Below, one piece after another: positions 1 to 7,609 of a stretch of 51,072 nucleotides of DNA (positions within the stretch are counted from its first letter, which is position 1; each line of letters starts with the position of its first letter). Below the pieces are notes generated by a model, which was given only the letters and a program-made list of their open reading frames with translations, was not told where the DNA came from and did not search any database. The position numbers and the translations under genes were made by a program. The DNA comes from an uncultured Campylobacter sp. (GTDB lineage: Bacteria > Campylobacterota > Campylobacteria > Campylobacterales > Campylobacteraceae), in the NCBI RefSeq assembly GCF_938039205.1, contig NZ_CALHVM010000029.1, positions 1 through 51,072 of the forward strand. Reading direction: 5' to 3'.

Positions 1-17
1 CTCACAGCATTGTATTA

Positions 18-1088
18 TCAAAAAGACATATTGACTTTTATCTTAAAATCTTTGACGTTGTCTTTGTTTTTATTGCCAAATAGCGCGAATATCAGCTGAT
101 AAAGCGTAGTTATGTTTATCTCTCCACTAAAAGATTCCATCAAAAATTTGATCTTAGAATACCTATCCTCCTCGGTTAGATTTTCTTCGTCTATCGTCGT
201 TTTGTGGTGAGCTTTGCCAACCGAAATATCGCTATTTTTATAAATTTTCGCGATAACATCGTAGGTTTGATCGATTATCGAAGTGAAAGGAAGCGCATAA
301 ATTATGCGAGATTTATTAAATTTCAAGGCAAAATTTAGAGCAGTCAAGGTCTTGCCGTAGCCAGTAGGCGCAGTCAAAGTAAAAAGTTTGTGATTTTCGT
401 CAAAGTTGTTTAAAACAAATTTTCTAAACTCATCTCGCTTTTTATTTGGCGGTAATGTTTTGATATCGCACTCTAAAACATCTATCGGTATATCTTTGGT
501 TTCCCGTTCTGGCATGCTAAAGATAGCCTCAAATTTATCGCTATAAACCAAATTTGAGTATAGGCTTTTGAAATTTATGAAATCCTCATAAGTAAATTTG
601 TGTTTATACTGCAATAAAATTAAGTATTGGCGAAGTTTTTCGGCTCTACCCAAAAACTCATCTTTTTTTGTAGACAATCCCGAATAAACCTGGGTATTTT
701 TTGCGGCATTAGCTACTTCTTCCCAATATTCTAGCTCTTTTGAATTTTTAAAAAATTTATTAGCCTCTCGAGCTAGCGTCATTAAATTTATCGCGTCACC
801 GTGGTGCGAAACGATGGCAAGAAAGCCAAATAGAGTCGGTATTTCATCAAATTTTGAGTTTAGCAAGAAAAAATATGCCGACAGAAATGAGTGGTTTTTA
901 TCCAGCTTATCGTTTGAGGTATCTCTGATGTAAATTTGAAAATTATTTTTTAGTTTTGCGATATCGTGATAGAGTTTGACCTGTTTATCCAACTCTTCAT
1001 CGCCAGCAGAGATCATATTTTTTATATGATTTTCCAAAAGTTTATTTGGATGAGACCAAAACTCGTCAAATAAAATAGACTCTTTCAT
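18..1088 (-). CDS. cas3: CRISPR-associated nuclease/helicase Cas3, truncated after helicase motif Ia
   Basis: Cas3 degrades DNA bound by the type I Cascade complex. The N-terminal HD nuclease motifs are visible: H13, the H41-D42 pair in LYHDIAKLKNNF, H66 and H95-H96. The helicase Walker A (APTGYGKT, about residues 240-247) and motif Ia (ALPFTSIIDQT) follow. The frame then ends in TGA-TAA at 356 residues, roughly half the usual length, before motif II (DExx box) and all later helicase motifs. One other frame reads SICLFDNTML before a stop, vaguely like a decayed motif II, so a frameshift is possible; an insertion just beyond the window is another explanation. The ATG lies 23 nt inside cas5, indicating translational coupling. 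The HD domain looks intact, but a functional helicase would need sequence outside this window. Confidence 0.85.
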   Translation of the reverse strand: MKESILFDEFWSHPNKLLENHIKNMISAGDEELDKQVKLYHDIAKLKNNFQIYIRDTSNDKLDKNHSFLSAYFFLLNSKFDEIPTLFGFLAIVSHHGDAINLMTLAREANKFFKNSKELEYWEEVANAAKNTQVYSGLSTKKDEFLGRAEKLRQYLILLQYKHKFTYEDFINFKSLYSNLVYSDKFEAIFSMPERETKDIPIDVLECDIKTLPPNKKRDEFRKFVLNNFDENHKLFTLTAPTGYGKTLTALNFALKFNKSRIIYALPFTSIIDQTYDVIAKIYKNSDISVGKAHHKTTIDEENLTEEDRYSKIKFLMESFSGEINITTLYQLIFALFGNKNKDNVKDFKIKVNMSF

Positions 1089-1776
1089 CGTTTATCTGGT
1101 ATATATTTCCGTGATTTTTAGATTTTATAGCTTCTTTGCCGTTTATTTCCATTACAAAGTCTTTAAAATCTTTAAAAATTCGTCCATTTTCGCAGTCGCA
1201 AGGCATTTTAGCCGTAGTTAATTTCGCATTTTCATTAATACCATCAAAAACAAAATCTTCCATAAGCGTAAATGTATCTATAAAGCTTTCATCTTGCGAT
1301 ATTTTTTCGCATATTTTTATATCTATCCAGCTAAAATCGGCTATACAAAAGTTTATCCCAAGATACGGCGTAAAGGCGGTTTTGTGTTCTTTTAAATTTG
1401 AAATTATTTTATCCCGGTAGCTTTGCTCTAAATTTTCTAAATTTAAAAATACGACATAAGACGGCGAGCAGATGAGCTCTCTGTAAAATTGCTTTCTCTC
1501 CTTTGCGTTTTGATAGCCTTCCTCTATGTGCATATTGCTTGAGAGGGCAAATTTTATGCCGTTAAAAACAAAACTCTTTTTTAAAATTTGCCTATCTATT
1601 TTTACGCTGTATTTGATACTGGATAGCTTAAAATACTCCTCCTCGCCTATAACGGCGCCTAAAAAGCCCATTATAGCGGTCTTTGGCGGCACCGGATAGG
1701 TTAGGCTAGAATAAATCGTCGCCGGATGCGAAAAATGAGCGTAATCGCCGAACAATCTAAAGGCAATAATGCTCAT
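1066..1776 (-). CDS. cas5: Type I-B CRISPR-associated protein Cas5
   Basis: Cas5 caps the 5' handle of the crRNA in Cascade. The 236-aa protein begins with the family's N-terminal pattern: FRLFGDYAHF followed by TYPVPPKTAIMGFLGAVIG, the glycine-rich stretch typical of Cas5 (RAMP fold). The ATG is one nucleotide after the cas7 stop, and the 3' end overlaps cas3 by 23 nt, so all three are translated from one message. The length suits Cas5b/Cas5h. The assignment rests on these motifs and on the conserved order cas8b-cas7-cas5-cas3. Confidence 0.88.
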   Translation of the reverse strand: MSIIAFRLFGDYAHFSHPATIYSSLTYPVPPKTAIMGFLGAVIGEEEYFKLSSIKYSVKIDRQILKKSFVFNGIKFALSSNMHIEEGYQNAKERKQFYRELICSPSYVVFLNLENLEQSYRDKIISNLKEHKTAFTPYLGINFCIADFSWIDIKICEKISQDESFIDTFTLMEDFVFDGINENAKLTTAKMPCDCENGRIFKDFKDFVMEINGKEAIKSKNHGNIYQINDERVYFI

Positions 1777-1777
1777 T

Positions 1778-2719
1778 TTACGCCTCTATCTTTTTCCAGC
1801 TACTATCAAAATTTTCTTTGTTTTTTGCTTCAAAATCATAATCGCTCATATACTCTATTTTTTCTATATTTGTAGCATATCTTGCGAGTTTATTCTTTAA
1901 ATTTGTAAAGTCGATAGCGTATTCGTTGATACTTCTTATCGCCCTATCTTCTTTTTCGCTTTTTAGGCTTATGCTATTGTTTAGATCGCCCGCAAACGTA
2001 TCGTCTTTATACGTTATGATTAGCATAAACCTTGGAGTCTGGCCGATTTTAGAGCGAGTCGTTAAGTTTTTAGTACCGTGCCACAAAGCTTTTAAAATTT
2101 TAGCCTCATCGGCTTCGTTAAAGCCCGTTTTTGCCGCATTATAATTATCGATAATGCCGTAAGTAGCAAAAATAGCGTATCTTAAAAATTTTTCCTCTCT
2201 AAAAGTCGCTTGATCTTTTTGTTTTTTAGGATCGTTTGGATCGTAATCGCTAGCAAAAGCGCCGGTTCCTCTTACGTACTCTATCTCAACCTTGTTTAGG
2301 GATTTGCTTAATCTAAACTGCACCGGACCGGTAAACTGAACGCCCGCGGTTTTTATCTCTTTATCCTGCTTCATCTCGTCTTTATCCGAAATCGGCAAGA
2401 CGCCGCCAAATGCGCGAATATCGATAAATTTAGACAAAATTTCTTTTTGCAGTTCGCTTTTACTTTGCTTTATGTTTATGCTTTGTCTAATCGCTGTTTT
2501 AGCGTCTAGTACGGCATCTTCTATCCTATACTCCTTTATAAAAATCGACGCCTCGTCTTTTTTCATAATCTCGTCTCTGATAGTTCTTTTTATGCGCACG
2601 TCCGTTACTTCGGCTATGCCGGTTTCATCATCATACCTAGGAGCGTTATCCTTTAGCATATCGCCGTTTGGGTTCCAATTCTCTCCATCCCACAAAAAAA
2701 GTATCTCTTTTTTCTGCAT
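1778..2719 (-). CDS. cas7: Type I-B CRISPR-associated protein Cas7 (Csh2 family)
   Basis: Cas7 forms the crRNA-binding backbone of Cascade. The 313-aa product has the Csh2/Cas7b N-terminal signature: WNPNGD near residue 15, an APRYD segment, then VTDVRIKRTIRD. A glycine-rich patch (RGTGAFASDYDP) follows around residue 150. The start lies 12 nt after the cas8b stop, with an AAGGAG-type ribosome binding site in the spacer. It is the second gene of the leftward effector operon. No truncation or missing motif was seen. Confidence 0.9.
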   Translation of the reverse strand: MQKKEILFLWDGENWNPNGDMLKDNAPRYDDETGIAEVTDVRIKRTIRDEIMKKDEASIFIKEYRIEDAVLDAKTAIRQSINIKQSKSELQKEILSKFIDIRAFGGVLPISDKDEMKQDKEIKTAGVQFTGPVQFRLSKSLNKVEIEYVRGTGAFASDYDPNDPKKQKDQATFREEKFLRYAIFATYGIIDNYNAAKTGFNEADEAKILKALWHGTKNLTTRSKIGQTPRFMLIITYKDDTFAGDLNNSISLKSEKEDRAIRSINEYAIDFTNLKNKLARYATNIEKIEYMSDYDFEAKNKENFDSSWKKIEA

Positions 2720-2731
2720 TTTATTCTCCTT

Positions 2732-4498
2732 TTATTTCGTTTTATCTTTTAGAAATTTGCGATAATCACTCCCGCCCATAGCAAAAGCAAGCGTAGTATG
2801 AGAGCTTTTTACTATCTTGCCTTCTCTAAAAAAAACTTGCGGTAAAATTTCAATCAAACACTCTTTTATATTTTCAACGTTAGAATTTGATTTGCCAGAA
2901 GCTGCCTTAAGCTTTCTAATCATCTCATCGCACTTAGTCCAAATTCGCTCCAAATTTTCCCTACTTATCGAGCCGCAGTCATTGAGCCAGTTGCTAAACG
3001 ATACGCCGCCGTTAACGCCGAGCTGCCAGTTTATCAGAGCTGCGCTTAGCATACCGAGTAAATAAGCGCTTGCAAGCGCGTCATCTTGATTTAAAAATTC
3101 GCTATTTTTGATTAGCTCTTTAATCAGTTCTTTTTTATCGGTTAAATTTTCCAAATCGCACTCCTTTTGAAACACTAGTTTTTTATTTAACACATTGATC
3201 TCGTTAAAAAAATTCTGATATTTTTTAATAACATCAATCGTTCTTTGCCTGTAAAAATCGTTAAAATATTTACTCCACCCTAATTTATCCGCATAGTCCT
3301 TATTGACGCTACCATAACAAATCAGATCGCTATATCTTTCTATCATAATTTCTAAATCAAATTTATTTCGCGACAGCAAAAAATTCATCACGCTTAGCCT
3401 ATCTTCAAACAAATTTTGAAGATATATCGTCTCATCGGTTCCGCTGTTTTTTTCATAGAAAGCTTTTATATTAAAATCACTCATCAAATTTGAAATTTTA
3501 GAGATAAAAGAGGGCAAAACGTCATCTATCGCAAGCTTTAAATCGATAGCTGCGTTGCTTTGCGTATAAAATAAAATCGTATTTAAAACCGGTAAATTTT
3601 CCTGTTTTTTAGCAGCGATCTCAAGATAATCATTTATGCTAAATTTTATAACTTCTTCGGCGATTTCAATACTTTTCATATCGCTCTTTGAAGTTTCTTC
3701 AAGTATTTTTACGATCTCTTCTAAATTTACCGAACTATCTAAAATCGTCGGCAAAATCGCCATCTTCATACCGTAGAAATTATGCGATAGCTTATCTTTT
3801 ATCGCTTTAAAGCCGTTTTCTACTTTTTTTGCACTAATGGTGCTTAGCGGCAGTAGTTTTGACTTGATAAATTGCATATTAGCAGGCATCTCATTTACCG
3901 AGCAAAATGCCAAATTTGCATCACCACCGATACCTTTTTCATTTGTCAAAATATCGTATCCATAGGACGATTTTTGCTCTTTTACGCTGATACGATTTTC
4001 AAAAATTTGTTTAAAATAGGCAGAAACGGGCTTGCCCTTGTATGAGAGCGAGAAAAAAGTAGCGACTTTTTTGCCTTTTTCCTTTTTTAGCTCATCAAGA
4101 CCTTTGATCTCATCTATAATATCGGCAAAATATTCTTCATTTATGCTTGATAATATAGACAAAATAGCGTCATTTTCTATATTGCTCGGCTCAAAAAATG
4201 AGAGCAAATTTGAAACCGATCTCGAAACGCCTTTTATAAATTTAGCTTCGTCTTTATTTACTTCTTTGGATAAAAATTGAGAATTTGGAAAAAGATTACC
4301 GGAATTTGCGCCTACGCCAAACCTACATATTATCAGATCGTCTTTATTTATGTTTAAATTCGGTTCTATTTGCTTGGTTTCTATGTCGCAGAGATACGCT
4401 TTGATCGTGTCGTATTTGTAGGCTTCGTTTTTGAGACGCTTTTCGTCTTTTTGATATATTTCGCCTATGTCGGCGAAAATTTTAACTATATCGCCCAA
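2732..4498 (-). CDS. cas8b: Type I-B large subunit Cas8b (Csh1/TM1802 family)
   Basis: Cas8b is the large subunit that recognises the PAM and recruits Cas3. This first gene of the effector operon encodes 588 residues, the usual Csh1 size. The N-terminus includes IICRFGVGANSGNLFPNS and a hydrophilic, lysine-rich body with few recognisable motifs, as in this fast-evolving family. The call rests mainly on size, position directly before Csh2-type cas7, and general resemblance to TM1802-type proteins. A strong sigma-70 type promoter lies just upstream, separate from cas6. Confidence 0.82.
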   Translation of the reverse strand: MGDIVKIFADIGEIYQKDEKRLKNEAYKYDTIKAYLCDIETKQIEPNLNINKDDLIICRFGVGANSGNLFPNSQFLSKEVNKDEAKFIKGVSRSVSNLLSFFEPSNIENDAILSILSSINEEYFADIIDEIKGLDELKKEKGKKVATFFSLSYKGKPVSAYFKQIFENRISVKEQKSSYGYDILTNEKGIGGDANLAFCSVNEMPANMQFIKSKLLPLSTISAKKVENGFKAIKDKLSHNFYGMKMAILPTILDSSVNLEEIVKILEETSKSDMKSIEIAEEVIKFSINDYLEIAAKKQENLPVLNTILFYTQSNAAIDLKLAIDDVLPSFISKISNLMSDFNIKAFYEKNSGTDETIYLQNLFEDRLSVMNFLLSRNKFDLEIMIERYSDLICYGSVNKDYADKLGWSKYFNDFYRQRTIDVIKKYQNFFNEINVLNKKLVFQKECDLENLTDKKELIKELIKNSEFLNQDDALASAYLLGMLSAALINWQLGVNGGVSFSNWLNDCGSISRENLERIWTKCDEMIRKLKAASGKSNSNVENIKECLIEILPQVFFREGKIVKSSHTTLAFAMGGSDYRKFLKDKTK

Positions 4499-4525
4499 GA
4501 GATTCCCCTAAATTAAGTTGGCATA

Positions 4526-4554
4526 ATTATACTGCAAGCAATCTTTGATATCAA
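4526..4554 (-). promoter_or_regulatory. Sigma-70 promoter of the cas8b-cas7-cas5-cas3 operon
   Basis: On the minus strand a TTGATA -35 box (plus 4549-4554) and a perfect TATAAT -10 box (plus 4526-4531) are separated by exactly 17 nt. The predicted start is about 20-25 nt before the cas8b ATG. This is close to consensus and unusual in this A/T-rich genus, where -35 boxes are normally weak. Confidence 0.7.
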
Positions 4555-4664
4555 GTTATTATAATTTACATAGATTTTACTTGATTTTTTGAGTATGTTT
4601 TTATAAAATACTCTTTGAAAAGCAAGTATTACTTGTTCTCCTTATAGGCTTTTAAATTTATATT

Positions 4665-5357
4665 TTACTTAACTTGCTTTTCCTTTGCTATCTCCACAAA
4701 CCCTGCTCCACAGTTCATGCATCCGCTTCCAATGCCCACATCAAGGATCAAATTTATAAGCTCAGGCTGCGCGCAAATTTTCCATTTCGCTTGCCAAGCC
4801 TGAACCGGCGAGCGGTTGTTGCCGTAGTAAAAATTAAACGGATTTTGCAAATTTTGCCAGAGCAAATTTAGCTCAAATTCGCCCTCGTATCTGCGCCCGG
4901 TAAGCGTTTCAAATCTTTGCAAGGCGTTTATTTTCATCATCTCAAGATGCCTGGAGTCTTGCGGCTGCAGGTAAATTTTATGCCCCAAAAGTCCGCCTAC
5001 CGCGCATGCCACACAGCCTTGCAGCACCGCTTCGCTTTGTGCAGTTCTATGCTCACTCACCGCCACCGTCGTATCGCACAGACAAAGCTCGCCCAAGTTT
5101 AACCCGTCTTTTAGCACGGCAAGCGCGATTGTTTTTTCAAATTCCGGCTCATACGAGGTAAATCTGATCCGCAATTTTGAGCCATTTAAACGAAAGTCAA
5201 AGTTCGTTCGTTTAAAAATTTTGCCGCTCGGCTCGTGCCTATATCCTTCGTGCTCGGCGCTTGGCAGATAGCGGTAGATGTAGCCCTGGATGAGCTGGGG
5301 CAGCGCCTTTGAAATTTTTAAATTTGCGCTTGGCAAACGTGAGGTTATCGTGAGCAT
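4665..5357 (-). CDS. cas6: CRISPR pre-crRNA endoribonuclease Cas6
   Basis: Cas6 cuts the CRISPR repeat RNA to release mature crRNAs. The 230-aa protein has a candidate catalytic His41 in RHEPSGKIF and the C-terminal glycine-rich RNA-binding loop of Cas6 at residues 208-220 (GIGSGCMNCGAGF). That loop has unusual cysteines. The ATG follows an AAGGAT ribosome binding site. The gene points the same way as the effector operon but is separated by 166 bp that hold the operon promoter. A weak hairpin, CAAGT/ACTTG followed by CTTTT, just after the stop could attenuate transcription between them. Confidence 0.85.
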   Translation of the reverse strand: MLTITSRLPSANLKISKALPQLIQGYIYRYLPSAEHEGYRHEPSGKIFKRTNFDFRLNGSKLRIRFTSYEPEFEKTIALAVLKDGLNLGELCLCDTTVAVSEHRTAQSEAVLQGCVACAVGGLLGHKIYLQPQDSRHLEMMKINALQRFETLTGRRYEGEFELNLLWQNLQNPFNFYYGNNRSPVQAWQAKWKICAQPELINLILDVGIGSGCMNCGAGFVEIAKEKQVK

Positions 5358-5502
5358 TTTTATCCTTAAATTTGCTAATTTTTTAATGCAATTATAAAAA
5401 GTATTGCATTAAAAATCGGTTTTGCACAAAAATGCTGCGAAATTTCAAATTTTATCCGTCAAATTCGCTAAAATATCCGAAAAAATCACACAAGGAGAGC
5501 AA

Positions 5503-6675
5503 ATGAAATACGATTTTGACGCGCCTGTAGAGCGAGGCGGGACGTATTCGTCGAAATGGAAAACAAGCGGCGACGAACTGCCGATGTGGGTGGCGGATAT
5601 GGATTTTAAGGTCGCGCCCGAAATTTTAGAAGCGCTGCAAAAGCGCCTAGACAACGGGGTTTTTGGCTACTCGTACGTGCCGCAGGAGTGGAGCGAGGCC
5701 ATCTGTTCGTGGTGGAGCAGGCGCCACGACGTCAAATTTGACCCGAGCTGGCTGATTTTTTGCACGGGCGTGATCCCGATCATTAGCTCCGCCGTGCGCA
5801 AATTTACGAGCGTGGGCGATAAAATCGTGATCCAAAGCCCCGTCTATCACGTCTTTTACCGCAGCATCGAAAACAACGGCAGAGTCGCGCTCGCAAACGA
5901 GCTAGCCTACGACGGGCGCGGCTACGATATAGATTTTACCGACCTAGAAGAAAAGCTCGCCGATCCGCTAACGACGATGTTTATCCTTTGCAACCCGCAC
6001 AATCCCGTCGGTAAAATTTGGAGCGAGGAAAAGCTAGCCAAAATCGGCGAACTATGCGCTAAACACGGCGTTTTGGTGATCTCTGACGAGATACATTGCG
6101 ACATCACGAGCCCTAGCAAAAACTACGTGCCGTTTATCCGCGCGAGCGAGACTTGCAAAAACATCTCGATCACCTGCGTTTCGCCGACTAAAGCCTTTAA
6201 CATCGCGGGCCTGCAAAGCTCCACCGCTGTAGTGCCGAACCCAAAACTGCGCGCCAAAATGGCAAAGGCCATCAACGACGACGAGGTCGGCGAGGGCAAT
6301 GCGTTTTCTTGTATCGCGGCGATCGCGGCGTTTGAGCAAGGCGAAGCATGGCTGGACGAGATGCGCGAATACGTAGAGCAAAACCGTAAAATCGTGAGCG
6401 ATTTTTTGCAAAACGAACTACCGCAGATCAGGCTTGTAGAGCAGGACGCCACATATCTGCTCTGGCTTGATTGCCGCGAAATTTGCGACGACGCGAGCGA
6501 TTTTCATAAATTTTTACGCCAAAAAGCGGGGCTTTGGCTAAACGACGGCAACGCGTATAGGGGTGCCGAGAAGTGCTTCCTGCGCCTTAATATCGCCACG
6601 CAAAGATCGCGCGTACTGGAGGGGCTAAAACGCCTAAAATCAGGCGCTCTAGCCTACGCGAAAAGCAGGGAATAA
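5503..6675 (+). CDS. MalY/PatB-type PLP-dependent C-S lyase (cystathionine beta-lyase)
   Basis: A fold-type I PLP enzyme of 390 residues. Members of this family split cystathionine or cysteine conjugates to pyruvate, ammonia and a thiol. The MalY/PatB start pattern is present (ELPMWVADMDF, residues 25-35), along with NPHNPVG (164-170), SDEIH (194-198) and the PLP lysine K230 in SPTKAFN. The ATG at 5503 is chosen over an in-frame ATG 81 nt upstream because AAGGAG sits just ahead of it and the conserved N-terminus begins there. The gene is divergent from cas6 and probably transcribed alone, since a strong hairpin follows. Substrate preference (methionine synthesis versus cysteine degradation) cannot be read from the sequence. 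Confidence 0.88.
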   Translation: MKYDFDAPVERGGTYSSKWKTSGDELPMWVADMDFKVAPEILEALQKRLDNGVFGYSYVPQEWSEAICSWWSRRHDVKFDPSWLIFCTGVIPIISSAVRKFTSVGDKIVIQSPVYHVFYRSIENNGRVALANELAYDGRGYDIDFTDLEEKLADPLTTMFILCNPHNPVGKIWSEEKLAKIGELCAKHGVLVISDEIHCDITSPSKNYVPFIRASETCKNISITCVSPTKAFNIAGLQSSTAVVPNPKLRAKMAKAINDDEVGEGNAFSCIAAIAAFEQGEAWLDEMREYVEQNRKIVSDFLQNELPQIRLVEQDATYLLWLDCREICDDASDFHKFLRQKAGLWLNDGNAYRGAEKCFLRLNIATQRSRVLEGLKRLKSGALAYAKSRE

Positions 6676-6716
6676 TATATTTACGAAAAATTGGGATAAA
6701 ATTTAGACCTTTTTGG

Positions 6717-6722
6717 TATGAT
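6717..6722 (+). promoter_or_regulatory. Candidate -10 box of a small RNA
   Basis: TATGAT lies 42 nt after the upstream lyase stop and about 7 nt before a 60-nt segment with two hairpins and a terminator. No good -35 is visible at the normal spacing, which is common in Campylobacter. Confidence 0.35.
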
Positions 6723-6727
6723 TTGCG

Positions 6728-6789
6728 CGTCCGACAAGAAAACCTCCTTTTTGTAACGGCGCCTCGGCTCCCCCTGCCGGGGCGTTTTT
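6728..6789 (+). ncRNA. Candidate small RNA with two C-rich hairpin loops
   Basis: Between a TATGAT box and a strong terminator lies about 60 nt of non-coding sequence that folds simply. Hairpin 1 pairs ACAAGAA (6734-6740) with TTTTTGT (6748-6754), with one G-U pair, and exposes the loop AACCTCC. Hairpin 2 is the terminator, whose loop is TCCCCCT. Both loops are complementary to G-rich Shine-Dalgarno-like sequence, resembling RNAs such as Helicobacter RepG that pair through a C/U-rich terminator loop. This is a structural inference; I do not recognise a known RNA family. Confidence 0.4.
6760..6789 (+). terminator. Rho-independent terminator
   Basis: A 9-bp stem CGCCTCGGC/GCCGGGGCG, with one G-U pair, and a 7-nt C-rich loop, followed by five T. 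It ends either the upstream lyase transcript or the candidate small RNA. Confidence 0.75.
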
Positions 6790-6814
6790 GTCTCATTCAT
6801 TAAGCTTTTTTAGT

Positions 6815-6820
6815 TATAAT
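6815..6820 (+). promoter_or_regulatory. Candidate -10 box of the moaC operon
   Basis: A perfect TATAAT lies 70 nt before the moaC ATG, preceded by a T-rich stretch and just after the terminator. No clear -35 box was found. Confidence 0.45.
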
Positions 6821-6889
6821 CCTTCTCATAAATTTACCACGCCTAGCTCAAATTTAAGCAAATTTAGCGTTTCAGGCGAAAGGACGAAA

Positions 6890-7363
6890 ATGCTAACTCA
6901 CATAGACGAAAACAACCGCCCAAAAATGGTCGACGTAAGCGACAAGGGCGTAACTACGCGTATAGCCGTAGCAAGCGGCATCATAAAAATGTCGCGCGAA
7001 GCCTTTGACGCGATCAAAAACAACACGGGCAAAAAAGGCCCAGTTTTGCAAACCGCTGTCGTAGGTGCGATAATGGGCGCGAAAAAGACGAGCGAACTCA
7101 TCCCGATGTGCCATCCGCTGCTAATCAGCGGCATAAACTGCGACATCGAGGAGCTAACCCAAATCTGCGCCTACAAGCTAACCGTTAGCGTCAAGATAGA
7201 CGGCAAAACAGGCGTCGAGATGGAGGCTCTAACAGGCGTTAGCGTCGGGCTACTAACGATCTACGATATGATAAAAGCGATAGATAAAACCATGCAGATA
7301 ACAGATATTGCGCTAGAAAGCAAGAGCGGAGGCAAAAGTGGCGACTACGTGCGATCTAAATAA
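6890..7363 (+). CDS. moaC: Cyclic pyranopterin monophosphate synthase MoaC
   Basis: MoaC converts the MoaA product into cyclic pyranopterin monophosphate in molybdenum cofactor synthesis. The 157-aa protein has the family motifs AKKTSELIPMCHPL (about 64-77) and GVEMEALTGVSVGLLTIYDM (108-127), with the catalytic D126 and K129. I place the start at 6890, where the ATG follows GAAAGGACG and the conserved N-terminus begins; an upstream in-frame start would add 34 residues unlike MoaC. The following gene overlaps its 3' end by 26 nt. The cofactor would serve formate dehydrogenase, fitting with fdhTU elsewhere in the window. Confidence 0.95.
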   Translation: MLTHIDENNRPKMVDVSDKGVTTRIAVASGIIKMSREAFDAIKNNTGKKGPVLQTAVVGAIMGAKKTSELIPMCHPLLISGINCDIEELTQICAYKLTVSVKIDGKTGVEMEALTGVSVGLLTIYDMIKAIDKTMQITDIALESKSGGKSGDYVRSK

Positions 7364-7601
7364 AGAACCAGAAATCATCTATCCAAATTTTTGGGAATAC
7401 AAAATCATCGTGCTTGATAGTGATAACGCCGAAGCTATCGTGCAGGGCGTCGTAGGCGAGAGGCAACACAGGGTAACGCCGTCAAAATCGAGCAAAGAGA
7501 GCAAATACAAAAGCTACAATCTAAGCGTTTTGGTTAATTCTAACCAGGAGCGATTAGAAATTTTTTCCGCGCTAAGACGCGTTTGCAAATACGTACTATA
7601 A
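7338..7601 (+). CDS. DUF493 (HP0495-like/YbeD) family protein
   Basis: A small 87-aa protein with an alpha/beta pattern typical of DUF493: WEYKIIVLDSDNAEAIVQGVVGE, then YNLSVLVNSNQERLEIFSALRR. The family's molecular role is unsettled; it has an ACT-like fold. Translation should begin at GTG 7338, because a strong GGAGG lies 6 nt upstream inside moaC. The coding regions therefore overlap by 26 nt. The moaC-DUF493 pairing suggests co-transcription but not necessarily a shared pathway. Confidence 0.8.
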   Translation: MATTCDLNKEPEIIYPNFWEYKIIVLDSDNAEAIVQGVVGERQHRVTPSKSSKESKYKSYNLSVLVNSNQERLEIFSALRRVCKYVL

Positions 7602-7609
7602 GGACTTCC

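Noticed and set aside
18..1088. A complete short Cas3 with only the HD domain (Cas3'')
   Set aside because: The frame continues well into the helicase (Walker A, motif Ia), so it is a cut-off full Cas3, not a stand-alone HD protein.
6728..6789. Signal recognition particle RNA or CsrB-like sponge
   Set aside because: The conserved SRP core (GGTCCGGAAGGAAGC-like) is absent. The minus strand would show GGA loops, but the T-run is on the plus strand only, so a minus-strand RNA is unlikely.
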